From Clostridium sp. (GTDB lineage Bacteria; Bacillota; Clostridia; Clostridiales; Clostridiaceae): DNA of 64,000 bases. The stretch lies in contig JARIDB010000081.1 of assembly GCA_029257045.1 (NCBI GenBank), positions 33,746 to 97,745 on the forward strand. The letters are read 5' to 3'. Positions 54,701 to 62,789 of the stretch are shown piece by piece. The stretch's first letter is position 1; every line of letters begins with the position of its first letter. The notes beneath the pieces were generated by a model. That model worked only from the letters and a program-made list of their open reading frames with translations. It did not search any database and had not been told where the DNA came from. A program made the position numbers and the translations under genes.

Positions 54701-57190
54701 GAATTTGATGAATCCACTGAAGATAATAGAGTGATTATAGATAAAGCTTTCTTTAGAAAAGATAATGAAGAAAAATTTAGTGATTTAGATATTGAAGAAA
54801 ATAATAATTATAATTTAGACTTTTTTAATGGTTATGGAGGCTTTGATAAAGAAGATAATAGCTATGTAATTAAGTTAAATAATTATAAAAACACACCAGC
54901 TCCTTGGGTTAATGTAATTTCAAATAAGGACTTTGGGTTTCATATTTCAGAAGTTGGATCTAGTTATACTTGGTGTGGAAATAGTAGAGAAAATAAAATA
55001 ACACCTTGGTCAAATGATTGGGTAACAGATCCTATAGGTGAAGCTTTATATATTAAAGATAAAGATACAAATGATTTATTTACAATAACTCCAATGCCAA
55101 TAAGAGATGGGGGAGAATATACAATAAAACATAGTTTTGGTTATTCAACTTTCACCCATGAATCTTATGATATAGAAGGAGAACTTAAAACCTTTGCAGC
55201 CTTAGAAGAAAAGGTTAAAATAACAACAGTAAAATTGAAAAACTTATCAAATAAAAAAAGAAATCTATCCTTATATTATTATGCTCAATTAGTTCTTGGA
55301 GTTTATAATTACAGTAGTGCAAAATATGTAACTACAGAAATTAAGGATAATTATATTTATGGAGTAAATCCTTATTCAAAATACTTTGGAAAGTTAAAAG
55401 CTTATCTTTCAATTCTTGGTGGAGAAAATCAAAGCTTTACTGGAGATAGAACCTCCTTTATAGGATTTGGAGAAGACACCGAAGAACCTAAAGGAGTTAA
55501 AGATGAAAGCTTAAATAATAAAGCCGGAAGTATTTATGACCCAGCTCTAGTTTCAAAAGTAGATATAACAATAATGCCTGGAGAAGAAAAGGAAATAGTA
55601 ATCTTACTTGGAGAAGAAGAAGATGAAGAATGCATAAAAGAAAAGGTAGAAAAATATAATAATATAAAAAATGCTGATGAAGAATTAGAAAATGTTAAAA
55701 GCTATTGGTCAAATTTCCTGGGAAATATACAAGTAAAGACACCAGATTCTTCAATGGATTATATGCTTAATGGGTGGCTTATGTATCAAACTCTTAGTTG
55801 TAGATATTTAGGAAGAACAGCTTTTTATCAATCAGGAGGAGCATATGGATTTAGAGACCAACTTCAAGATGTTTTATCTATAGGAATGTTAAATCCAAAA
55901 TTAACTAGGGATCAAATATTAAGAAGTTCTTCAAGGCAATATCTAGAAGGGGATGTGCAGCATTGGTGGCATCCAGTAGTAAATTCAGGAATTAGAACAA
56001 GATTTTCAGACGATTTATTATGGCTTCCTTATGTAACTATTGAATATATAAAAGCTACAGGAGACTATGATATTCTAAAAGAAGTTACAAAATTCTTAGA
56101 GGATGAACCTTTAAAAGAAGGGGAAGATGAAAGATATAAAATAGCTTTAGAATCTGAAAAAGAAGGAACGATATATGATCACTGCATAAGAGCTATAGAA
56201 AGATCCCTTAAGTTTGGAAGACATGGCTTGCCGTTAATGGGAAGTGGTGATTGGAATGATGGTATGAGTACTGTTGGTAATAAAGGAGAAGGGGAAAGTG
56301 TTTGGGTTGGTTGGTTCTTATATACAATTTTAGATGGCTTTAAAGATATATGTAATTATGTTAAGGACATTGAAAAAGAAAAAGAATATATAAATTATAA
56401 AGAACATATAAAAGAGCATATAGAGAAAAATGCCTGGGATGGTAATTGGTATAGAAGAGCTTACTTTGATGATGGAACTCCTTTAGGTTCTAAGGAAAAT
56501 GATGAATGTAAAATAGATTCAATAGCTCAAAGTTGGTCAATAATTTCTAAAGCTGGAGATCCTAATAGAACAAAAGAAGCTATGGAGTCACTAGATAAAT
56601 ATTTAGTAGATAAAGAAAACAATTTAATAAAACTTTTATCACCACCTTTTGATAAAGGGGTTTTAGAACCTGGATATATTAAAGGTTATGTAGCAGGAGT
56701 TAGAGAAAATGGAGGTCAATATACTCATGCAGCTACTTGGGTTATTTTAGCTCTAACAAAATTAGGCATGGGAGATAAAGCACAAAAATATTTTAATATG
56801 ATAAATCCAATTAACCATACTTTAAATAAAGAAGGAGCGGATAAATATAAAGTAGAGCCTTATGTTATTGCAGCCGATGTTTACATTAAAAAACCCCACG
56901 AGGGAAGAGGTGGATGGAGCTGGTATACTGGTTCTTCAGGATGGATGTATATAGTTGGAATTAGAGATATACTAGGACTTAAAACTATAGAAGGTAAAGG
57001 TTATAAAATAGAACCTTGTATTCCTGAAAGTTGGAATGAATATGAAATAAAAATAAACAATGAAAAAGAACAATATAATATTAAAATTCAAAGGGGAGAA
57101 AATAAAGGTATGACAATAAATAATAAAATCTCTCTAGAGAAGTTAATTCCTAAAAATCAAGGAAAGTTAGATATTAAAATTATTATCTAA
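48716..57190 (+). CDS. Giant cyclic beta-1,2-glucan synthase-like enzyme (GT84-GH94)
   Basis: 2824 residues, the size of ChvB/NdvB/Cgs proteins (about 2830). It would polymerise UDP-glucose to beta-1,2-glucan and cyclise it. A cytoplasmic N-terminal region (about 1-375) leads to two membrane helices (about 380-435) and a GT84 glycosyltransferase region. The latter has the Asp motif TLDSDTFLP (D597, D599), the VLSHDLLEG segment and RLHRWVRGDWQ (about 740-750). More membrane helices follow (about 780-825, 905-940), then a glycoamylase-like domain (about 985-1480; WSGTMFEYFMP near 1309), beta-sandwich regions, and a GH94-type phosphorylase barrel whose SGDWNDGMS carries the catalytic-type Asp2515. 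The start is GTG after AAGGAAGGGG. No ABC exporter gene of the NdvA type is adjacent. Confidence 0.88.
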   Translation: MSKELLKGTRKNVIDELKEAFKGILHNHKYLDKVNKQGEELISSAEWILDNIYLIEKEYKTIKFNMPYDYFNNLPGVTIEDKEYPRIYLIAKDYIEKFQSTLKYEYLIDFIKDEKDTLTMGEIWAFPLMLRGALIINLSKIIKEIVILQKKREGAIELGKLIIDYYEKDKVDLLLKKLDDKYQPKEDEESISENNYKGKDKVLCDGLFSPEFIDKLFKILRDNSIEDERIYNFALDRLNIEKDEDLEKELIKDQIKEGNIATDIGININSLRNMDSINWKSFFEKTSIVEEVLEKDPLKTYKKMDFETKEFYRHKIEEISKKTHISEVNVVTKALNLAKENNEEEYKSHIGYYLIDEGLEELKKHANIKISIDKRITEGTYISLMVLGTIVIDLIMILISSSIPLTFTRNQSIVAFIIMLIPSSEIVVAVFNWASVKLVKVSHIPKLDLKDGIKEENRTIVIIPAIFSSANSVEVLMRKLEVYYHGNRDKNIYFVLLGDLPDSNKEKAEIDEKINNAGLNIVEKLNKKYSTEENIFYFLNRKRIFNSSEDVFMGYERKRGKLMEFMSLLKGDKKTSYNIISSDIEALKKAKYIITLDSDTFLPLEAAKKLIGAMSHPLNKPYVKGGRVKRGYSIMQPKITVDLEDKHKTYFSKIFAGDAGIDAYSTASSDVYQDLFKEGIFTGKGIIHIDSFYNLLKEGVKENRVLSHDLLEGSLTRCALISDVDFIDTYPTSYMASALRLHRWVRGDWQLIPWLFSDRLSSLSKWKVFDNLRRSLLAPSLLITLLLSLSFLKGAVQIALLIFLVLISPVVFTITDFVVTPKNKLNGTFKNLKQILIIISYIPYQSFLMIDSILRTVYRLAISKRNLLQWQTAAKVDKLVKNNYGWYYSKMWISPIIALLTLALGYFNSIEVFIVTIPLVVLWIIAPALACKISKEKVYIPERLEIEEEEFLRSEGRRIWAYYEDFVNKENNYLAPDNYQENPYKGVANRTSPTNIGMGLISNIVAYDLGYITMEETLNKIDVILENMKTLEKYNGHYLNWYDTKTKIPLYPRYISTVDSGNLLGYLWIIKETVDNFKNYPIIREKEILSIKDAYRIIKEEEKVEIEDSIPPNIYITDYKYILKEELGKLNKILNENEKLSDEEKKEYYWIKKVKNEIEEKLGFFDFIFKDYEDAIKKELEPFKEPKLKEIAKNLEKLKDSLSDELKVIVDKKLEEISIIDFKINKIGKSINEIMKDMTFKFLYDEERGLFTIGYNLEEKSLGNSYYDLMASEARIVSLISIARGEVPKSHWYNLSRNMTKGQGYKALASWSGTMFEYFMPFQIIKNYKNTLWNLTYDSVIKGQIAYGNNKKVPWGISESSYHDFDINQNYQYRAFGVPGIGLKRGLGEDLVISPYSSMMTLPYRSKTAIENLKNIKELGGHGKYGYIEAIDFTEEKEGKMVKSFMVHHLGMSFLALDNVLNNNILIERFHSIPEIKTVEVLLKERVPENITFDRAEESKTFGALNINREELIPRIFKGYKEEEQETLLLSNGTYSLMINRGGSGYSKKDNMTVYRWKGDSTTDSSGTFFYIRNLKTEEKWNPTYEPYKDIPRDYTVDFTLDRGKFVRTDNNIETNYEVTLSQEDNLEIRKIILRNNGEEDVDLEITSYLEVTLQSFEADVVHPGFSNLFINTEYDNKLKALIGNRRPRSKNDVTPYIFHTIANMKEIEGELTYETSRLNFIGRNRNLKNPEALDQNNNMKNTVGTVLDPIMSIRGKINLKPKEEKEICFLTGVSDSKEELIDLIRLYKNKEKINNSIEAFKNRNQIEIKNIGIRSNQANMYQSLATKILYINNSRKSRAGYIKNIKLSQEELWPYGISGDIPIILLLINKEEDIELVSQGINMHYYFKNKGVKTDLIIYNEEEISYEEPLQKSVISTINTSIERESLNKSAGVYLHNKATMPDSVKDFLVGICAILLDGKEGTLLKQLRKIEEEAKALERSSKDSRIKAEFKGEEFDESTEDNRVIIDKAFFRKDNEEKFSDLDIEENNNYNLDFFNGYGGFDKEDNSYVIKLNNYKNTPAPWVNVISNKDFGFHISEVGSSYTWCGNSRENKITPWSNDWVTDPIGEALYIKDKDTNDLFTITPMPIRDGGEYTIKHSFGYSTFTHESYDIEGELKTFAALEEKVKITTVKLKNLSNKKRNLSLYYYAQLVLGVYNYSSAKYVTTEIKDNYIYGVNPYSKYFGKLKAYLSILGGENQSFTGDRTSFIGFGEDTEEPKGVKDESLNNKAGSIYDPALVSKVDITIMPGEEKEIVILLGEEEDEECIKEKVEKYNNIKNADEELENVKSYWSNFLGNIQVKTPDSSMDYMLNGWLMYQTLSCRYLGRTAFYQSGGAYGFRDQLQDVLSIGMLNPKLTRDQILRSSSRQYLEGDVQHWWHPVVNSGIRTRFSDDLLWLPYVTIEYIKATGDYDILKEVTKFLEDEPLKEGEDERYKIALESEKEGTIYDHCIRAIERSLKFGRHGLPLMGSGDWNDGMSTVGNKGEGESVWVGWFLYTILDGFKDICNYVKDIEKEKEYINYKEHIKEHIEKNAWDGNWYRRAYFDDGTPLGSKENDECKIDSIAQSWSIISKAGDPNRTKEAMESLDKYLVDKENNLIKLLSPPFDKGVLEPGYIKGYVAGVRENGGQYTHAATWVILALTKLGMGDKAQKYFNMINPINHTLNKEGADKYKVEPYVIAADVYIKKPHEGRGGWSWYTGSSGWMYIVGIRDILGLKTIEGKGYKIEPCIPESWNEYEIKINNEKEQYNIKIQRGENKGMTINNKISLEKLIPKNQGKLDIKIII

Positions 57191-57220
57191 ATTAAAAACA
57201 AAAAATTAAAATAAAGCACA

Positions 57221-57274
57221 TGAAAATAAATAATAGGCTAGCATATTGGTCTATTATTTATTTTCACTTTTTTT
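57221..57274 (+). terminator. Intrinsic terminator after glucan synthase gene
   Basis: 16-bp perfect stem TGAAAATAAATAATAG / CTATTATTTATTTTCA (57221-57236 with 57251-57266) and T7. Confidence 0.85.
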
Positions 57275-57387
57275 ATTTGATTGTGACTAAAGGTTAAATT
57301 TTCATAAATAAGAATTAAAATTTAATATAAAGCACAAACTATAATCAGAGTTTAAAAACTTATTAATTAAATAATTAGTTGCAAATA

Positions 57388-57429
57388 AAAGAAGCTATTA
57401 CGCAATAAATTGTGTAATAGCTTCTTTTT
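57388..57429 (+). terminator. Second, orphan terminator
   Basis: 17-position stem (57388-57404 with 57411-57427) and T5, about 115 nt beyond the glucan synthase terminator. It resembles the murK terminator in sequence (GAAGCTATTxCGCA against GAGGCTATTGCA). There is no gene between the two terminators; either a back-up terminator or the end of a small transcript. The rest of the 381-nt gap holds no feature I can name. Confidence 0.7.
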
Positions 57430-57571
57430 AATAGTGGAAAGTATAAAAAGATTATTAATGAATTATTTTATACTGTTCTTCCTTCAATTTTTTTAGTTGA
57501 ATAATATAATAAAAAATACCAATACTAAATTTGAAAGAAAATATTAAGTAAAATTTAGGGGAGGTATTAAT

Positions 57572-57910
57572 GTGGATAGAAACATAAATCTTATAGAAAC
57601 TTCAATAGAACAATATAATGATATGGTCCCTCCAAAGATTCCTATATTTAAAGGACAGGATATTATTACAGAAGTATATTTTTTAACAGCGGGTCAATCT
57701 ATTAAAAAACATAAACATCCAGAAGAAGAAAAAATATTTATTGTTTTAAAAGGTTCTGGAATTATTATAATTGAAGATAAGAATTATGATGTTAATGAAG
57801 GAAGTACAGTTTATATTAATAAAGGACAATGGCATCAAGTATTAAACGGTAAAAAAAATAAGATGACAATTTATCAAATAATAAAAAAGGATTATAAAAC
57901 AGAATATTAA
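57572..57910 (+). CDS. Small cupin-domain protein
   Basis: 112 residues forming a single cupin barrel. Metal-binding segments are KKHKHPEEEKIFIVLKGSG (motif 1, His-x-His and Glu) and INKGQWHQVLN (motif 2 His), so a metal site is likely. The start is GTG at 57572 with GGGGAGG upstream; the overlapping ATG is out of frame and stops soon. Stand-alone cupins act as sensors or isomerases; nothing nearby points to a substrate. Confidence 0.85.
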   Translation: MDRNINLIETSIEQYNDMVPPKIPIFKGQDIITEVYFLTAGQSIKKHKHPEEEKIFIVLKGSGIIIIEDKNYDVNEGSTVYINKGQWHQVLNGKKNKMTIYQIIKKDYKTEY

Positions 57911-58000
57911 TAATTAAGTGAATTTTAAATATAATTTTGAATAAATAAAGTATTATGCTTAAGTATATCTATGATTAAATAAAAAATTTATAAGATTAAA

Positions 58001-58079
58001 AGCCATCTATGCCAAGTGTTGACCTTAATTCTCTACGTTCAAATAAAGTATCAACACTAGGATCTAGATGGCTTTTTTT
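58001..58079 (+). terminator. Large two-part terminator hairpin
   Basis: Outer stem AGCCATCTA / TAGATGGCT (58001-58009 with 58065-58073), inner stem AGTGTTGA / TCAACACT (58015-58022 with 58051-58058), 28-nt loop, then T7. Ends the cupin transcript. Confidence 0.75.
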
Positions 58080-58149
58080 GTTGAAAATCTAAATAAATAA
58101 AAAATATAATTAACTCAATAAAGAGCTAGAAGAATTAGATTTAATAATA

Positions 58150-58350
58150 TTATTCTTCTTCATCATGAATTAAATTTTCAGTATAATCAAATTCAGAATA
58201 AGCTATATTATTAACAGCAATATCATCATCTACTGTGCTTGGTATCATAGTTGAATTAGGCTCAGTTTTTCCATAACTAATTAAGGCAGATGGTTTTGGT
58301 TCATAACTTGTTCTTTCATTAGGTAAATAAACACTTTTTTTCTTTGACAT
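58150..58350 (-). CDS. Small acidic hypothetical protein
   Basis: 66 residues, starting MSKKKSVYLPNER and ending in an acidic tail HDEEE. It is hydrophilic without a membrane segment and probably disordered. AAGGAG lies 10 nt before the ATG at 58350; a GTG nine bases earlier is too close to it. I do not recognise a family. It lies downstream of the chemoreceptor gene on the same strand. Confidence 0.6.
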   Translation of the reverse strand: MSKKKSVYLPNERTSYEPKPSALISYGKTEPNSTMIPSTVDDDIAVNNIAYSEFDYTENLIHDEEE

Positions 58351-58478
58351 AGTTATCACACTCCTTAATTATAGTATTTGAATAAAACAGATTTTAATTC
58401 ATAAATATAACTTTAAATTTAAAGTTATATTTTAGAAACTACGTAATAGCTTTATCCTTTATTAAATATAATATATAC

Positions 58479-60353
58479 CTACTTCAACTTGAATTTAGAT
58501 AAAGTTGAAGTTAGTGTTTGAGCAGATTCATGTTGTTTAACTATTACATCTATTATTTTTTCAATTGAGGATGAAGTTTCATTAATAACTCCCTTTACTT
58601 CATTAATATCAGAAGAAGAACCTTGAGTCATATTGGCAACAGTTTGAACAGCTTCACTAAGTTCTGACATAGTAGCAGAAACTTCCTCTGACATTGCTGC
58701 AATATCTTCACTCATTGTTCTAACAAAAATACCATCTTCTTCATAGCTATTTCCAACAGAAACAAAACCATTAAACTCCTTCATAATTTCACCATTCATA
58801 AATTTAAGAAGTTTTTCACTATTACTAGATATACTATCAAATGCTTCTCTAACTTCTTTAATAGTACCTTTTACATTTTGAACAGAAGCCTTAGATTCTT
58901 CAGCAAGGTTTCTAACTTCATCAGCAACTACAGCAAATCCTTTTCCTTGTTCACCGGCTCTTGCAGCCTCAATAGCAGCATTTAAAGCAAGCAAATTAGT
59001 CTGCTCTGCAATTTCTTCAATAGAGTTTGCCATATTAACAATCTCATTAACAATTTTACCTTTTTCAATAGAAGATTTAATGTCGGATTCAACATCTTTA
59101 TAAATCTTACTAGTTTTATCTATAGCAAAGTTAGTATGTTTCTTAATATCTGTAGCTCTTTTTTGAATCTTTTCAGAATTACTATTTCCATCTGTAGCTT
59201 TTTCAGATAATACAGAAACACTTGAATTAACTTCTATAATAGATGCAGATAATTCCTCAGTAACAGCACTAGTTTCCTGAACTACTGAATTAATATTATT
59301 GGTTGAAGAATTTATTTTATCAAATTGATCTGTAATTTCTCCAATAGAAAAAGATAAGTTTTCACTACCATCAATAACAATTTGAGTATTATTTATAGTA
59401 GATTCTAAAATACTTCTTAAATTATATTGAGCATTATTTAAAGAATTTCCAATAACCTCAAATTCATCTTTACTATTAATAACGGTATCTTTAGATAAAT
59501 CAAAATCTGCCATTCTCATAGATAAATCCATAATTTGTTTTATAGATTTGCCTATTTGTAATGTTAACTTTATAGAAGAGACTAAAGCTACAACTATAGT
59601 GAAAATTAAAATAAGAATAACTGAAATAAGAGATTGCTTAAAAATATCATTATTTTCTTGTATTTTAGTTTTAGATTGTATTGAATTTGATCTAGATATA
59701 GATTCTAAAATATCTAGAGATTGATTATAAGCTTCATCTAAAGCTGGTAGGTTACTTATAACTTTATCAATTTCATTATTAGATATTAAAGTAGTCATAT
59801 CCTTAATTAGATTATCTAGTTTATTTAACTTAGTTTGTATTTGAGAAACTTCTGTTTTACTTACGTAAGATGAATCTAAATTAGAATAATTTTCAATAAG
59901 TTTTTTATTATCTATAACATTATTTAATATTTCTCTTAAATTAGTATCTCTTTCTTTTTTATCTACTGTATTTAACATTATTTTTATAGATAAATAATTA
60001 TAATTCACATTTTCAATTAAACCGTCTACATAAACAATAGATAATGTATTGTTATTATAAAGGCTTTCAGAACCTTCATTGATCTTTGTCATATTATATA
60101 AACTTACAAAAGATGTAATAATCATTAAAATTATGATTACACAAAAGGATTGTATAAGCCTAAATGATATTTTATTTCTAGATTTCAATTTAAATATCTC
60201 TCTAGTATCCTTAATTTCTTTTAAGTTATCTGATAAGATTTCTTTTGCCTCAAATTTAGATTTCTTGAAAAAGGCCTTTTTAGATTTAAGTTTTTCATTT
60301 TTTTCAATTTTTCTTTCTTCTTTTGATTTAGTATATTTAAATAAAAATTTCAT
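58479..60353 (-). CDS. Methyl-accepting chemotaxis protein
   Basis: 624-residue chemoreceptor. A basic/acidic N-terminal tail of about 60 residues precedes the first membrane helix (about 64-87), which is much longer than usual. An extracytoplasmic four-helix-bundle sensor (about 88-240), second membrane helix (about 241-263), HAMP (about 265-320) and signalling domain follow. The signalling hairpin tip is intact: [19 protein letters not shown] and [16 protein letters not shown]. No C-terminal CheR tether is seen. The start follows AGGAGGGGTTCC. A sigma-D-type promoter precedes it. Ligand unknown. Confidence 0.93.
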   Translation of the reverse strand: MKFLFKYTKSKEERKIEKNEKLKSKKAFFKKSKFEAKEILSDNLKEIKDTREIFKLKSRNKISFRLIQSFCVIIILMIITSFVSLYNMTKINEGSESLYNNNTLSIVYVDGLIENVNYNYLSIKIMLNTVDKKERDTNLREILNNVIDNKKLIENYSNLDSSYVSKTEVSQIQTKLNKLDNLIKDMTTLISNNEIDKVISNLPALDEAYNQSLDILESISRSNSIQSKTKIQENNDIFKQSLISVILILIFTIVVALVSSIKLTLQIGKSIKQIMDLSMRMADFDLSKDTVINSKDEFEVIGNSLNNAQYNLRSILESTINNTQIVIDGSENLSFSIGEITDQFDKINSSTNNINSVVQETSAVTEELSASIIEVNSSVSVLSEKATDGNSNSEKIQKRATDIKKHTNFAIDKTSKIYKDVESDIKSSIEKGKIVNEIVNMANSIEEIAEQTNLLALNAAIEAARAGEQGKGFAVVADEVRNLAEESKASVQNVKGTIKEVREAFDSISSNSEKLLKFMNGEIMKEFNGFVSVGNSYEEDGIFVRTMSEDIAAMSEEVSATMSELSEAVQTVANMTQGSSSDINEVKGVINETSSSIEKIIDVIVKQHESAQTLTSTLSKFKLK

Positions 60354-60405
60354 GGAACCCCTCCTAATATGTTTTTTAATTCAGCAAAATAAACCTTTAT
60401 ATATA

Positions 60406-60432
60406 ATATCGTGTAGAAAATTGAAATATTTA
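60406..60432 (-). promoter_or_regulatory. Sigma-D (motility) type promoter of chemoreceptor gene
   Basis: On the minus strand TAAA, exactly 15 nt, then CACGATAT, against the SigD consensus TAAA-N15-GCCGATAA (CGATA core intact). It lies about 53 nt before the start codon. The gap 60354-60708 shows nothing else definite. Confidence 0.5.
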
Positions 60433-60708
60433 GTAATTTTGTATAAAAGAATTATAAAATGTATTTATTATGAATATACAAGCTGTAATAAAGAATTTAT
60501 TTTTAAGATAATTAAATAATAATTAATAGAATTTAGGTAAGTCATTATTAAAAAAATTTATATTAAGGTGTAAAAGTTATAGAAAAATATAAATAATAAT
60601 GACTATATTAGTATTTTTAGGTTCTTTAAAGATAAAATATTTAAGAAATAGAATAAATATGTTAATATTATAAATATATTAAACTTGTTTTAAATAAAGG
60701 AGGAAATT

Positions 60709-61647
60709 ATGTATCCAATAAGATTTGAAAATTTATATTATGATAAGATTTGGGGCGGCAGAGACTTAGAAAGTTTTAGAAGTAACCTACCAGATGGAGA
60801 TATTGGAGAGAGCTGGGATATTGCTTTTCATCCAAATGGAACAGGGATTGTTGAAAATGGCGAGTTTAAGGGTATGAGCTTTAAAGAATTAGTAGATAGA
60901 TTAGGAAAAAGTTTAATAGGAAATAAAGTATCTAATGATAAATTTCCTTTACTTCTTAAATTAATAAATTCGAAGGATAAACTTTCGGTACAAGTACATC
61001 CAGGTGATGAATATGCAGCAAAGTATGAAAATGAATTTGGAAAGACTGAAGCTTGGTATGTAATGGATGCTAAAGAAGGTGCTAGCTTAATAGTTGGAAC
61101 AAAGGATTGTACAAAGGAAAAATTTGAAAAAGCAATAAAAGAAAATAAGGTAGAAGATTATTTAAATAAAATAGAAGTTAAAAAAGGTGATTGTTTCTTA
61201 ATTAATAGTGGATTAGTTCATGCTATTTGTGAAGGTGTAATAATTGCAGAAATCCAACAAAATAGTGATATTACTTATAGGGTATATGATTATGGAAGAC
61301 CTAGGGAAATTCATGTCAAAAAGGCATTGGATGTTATAGATTTTAGTCTTAAATGTATAAATCTAAGCAATAATCAGGTTGTTAAAAAAGAAGGATACAG
61401 TCATTCTATATTAACTAAAAACCAATATTTTGGATTGGAAAAAATAGAAATTAATAATGAATATAAGGACATTAGTGATAAAGATAGATTTTATATAATT
61501 ACATCAGTAGATGGCGATGGTATAATAGAAGGCAGAAACTTCAAAGAAAAAATAAAAATGGGAGATAGCTATTTAATACCAGCATACCTTGGAGAATATA
61601 CAGTTAAAGGTAAAGTAACCTTATTAAAAAGTTATCCAGTAAATTAG
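60709..61647 (+). CDS. manA: Mannose-6-phosphate isomerase, class I
   Basis: Interconverts mannose 6-phosphate and fructose 6-phosphate. 312 residues, the short Firmicutes type. Zinc ligands and catalytic segments are SVQVHPGDEYA, KTEAWYVM and NSGLVHAICEG, followed by IAEIQQNSDITYRVYDYGR. The start follows AAGGAGGAAATT. A ROK kinase gene follows after 49 nt, which suggests joint use of a hexose such as mannose. Confidence 0.95.
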   Translation: MYPIRFENLYYDKIWGGRDLESFRSNLPDGDIGESWDIAFHPNGTGIVENGEFKGMSFKELVDRLGKSLIGNKVSNDKFPLLLKLINSKDKLSVQVHPGDEYAAKYENEFGKTEAWYVMDAKEGASLIVGTKDCTKEKFEKAIKENKVEDYLNKIEVKKGDCFLINSGLVHAICEGVIIAEIQQNSDITYRVYDYGRPREIHVKKALDVIDFSLKCINLSNNQVVKKEGYSHSILTKNQYFGLEKIEINNEYKDISDKDRFYIITSVDGDGIIEGRNFKEKIKMGDSYLIPAYLGEYTVKGKVTLLKSYPVN

Positions 61648-61696
61648 TTATATAAAATGTTGAAATAGAAATAAATTTTAAAGAAAGGAGATAAAA

Positions 61697-62578
61697 ATGA
61701 AATACTTAGTAGGAATAGACATAGGTGGAACACATATAAGGGCAGCTTTATTAGATGAAGAAAGAAATATTATAGAAAAGTTAAAATTAGAAAACGAAGT
61801 TGAAAAGGGGCCGGAATATAATATAGACAGATTAATAAATAAAATTAATTCTGACTGGAAAGATAAAGAAATCATAGGAATTGGAGCGGGATGTCCTGGA
61901 GTTATAAACTTAAAAGAAGGAATAATAACAAAAGCTTCAAATTTAAGTTCTTGGGAAGGTTTTAATGTAAGAAAATATATTGAAGAAAAAAGTGGTATAA
62001 AAACTGCTTTTAATAATGATGCAAATATTGCTGGCCTTGCAGAAGCCATGATAGGTGCTGCAAAAGGTGCTGAAAGTGTATTTTTCATGACAGTATCTAC
62101 TGGTGTTGGTGGTGCATTAATTATTGATAATAAAGTTATTAATGGTTTTAACAGCTTAGCTGGAGAAATTTGTAACCTTATAATAAATGAAGATAAATAT
62201 AGTCATTCAGGTTTAGTTCAAGGCGGCCTTGAAGGTCAATGCAGTGGCACAAGCATTGCAAGAATAGCTAAAGATATCTTTAATAAAGATATAACTACAA
62301 AGGAAGTTTTTGATTTATACAAAGAAGGAAATGAAAAAGCTGTAGAAATCATAGGCAACCTAGTAGAAAACCTTTCAAAGGGAATATCAAATATAATATC
62401 AATAATAGATCCAGAAGTAATAGTACTTGGCGGGTCTGTAATACTACACAATCAAGACTTATTACCTAAGATAATAGAAAAGGTAAAAGAAAAGGTCTTA
62501 AAAAAAGATTCAGTAAACATAAGAATTGCCCAAATCGGAGATGATGCAGGGCTTAGAGGAGCAGGTTTCTTAATTTAA
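61697..62578 (+). CDS. ROK family sugar kinase without zinc motif
   Basis: 293 residues. The phosphate motif GIDIGGTHIRAALLD, FNNDANIAGLAE with the catalytic Asp, and STGVGGALI are typical of ROK kinases. The usual CxCGxxGCxE zinc-binding motif is missing: the region reads LEGQCSGTSIARIA. Some ROK kinases, for example certain N-acetylmannosamine and beta-glucoside kinases, also lack it. Coming right after manA, hexose or N-acetylmannosamine phosphorylation is plausible; glucokinase is an alternative. Ribosome site AAAGGAGAT. Closed by a strong terminator. Confidence 0.85.
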   Translation: MKYLVGIDIGGTHIRAALLDEERNIIEKLKLENEVEKGPEYNIDRLINKINSDWKDKEIIGIGAGCPGVINLKEGIITKASNLSSWEGFNVRKYIEEKSGIKTAFNNDANIAGLAEAMIGAAKGAESVFFMTVSTGVGGALIIDNKVINGFNSLAGEICNLIINEDKYSHSGLVQGGLEGQCSGTSIARIAKDIFNKDITTKEVFDLYKEGNEKAVEIIGNLVENLSKGISNIISIIDPEVIVLGGSVILHNQDLLPKIIEKVKEKVLKKDSVNIRIAQIGDDAGLRGAGFLI

Positions 62579-62606
62579 ATATAGATAGATATAAATCCTT
62601 TACACG

Positions 62607-62642
62607 AAAATGAGCTCTAACAGTAAGTTAGAGCTCATTTTT
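62607..62642 (+). terminator. Intrinsic terminator after first ROK gene
   Basis: 15-bp perfect stem AAAATGAGCTCTAAC / GTTAGAGCTCATTTT (62607-62621 with 62627-62641). Confidence 0.85.
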
Positions 62643-62789
62643 AATTTAAATAATAATTATTTAAACTAAAGTTATTTAAACTAAAGATATAGTTTTTAAA
62701 TTCTGAAATGTTATAATAAAGTAGAGAAAATATTTAAATGGAGCTATATTAAACTTTAAATAAAATTTGAATAAATTTGGAGGGTATAT

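Noticed and set aside
62607-62641. Inverted repeat after the first ROK gene as an operator for the second
   Set aside because: 15-bp perfect stem with a 5-nt loop and T-tail is a plain intrinsic terminator, and it lies about 150 nt from the next start.
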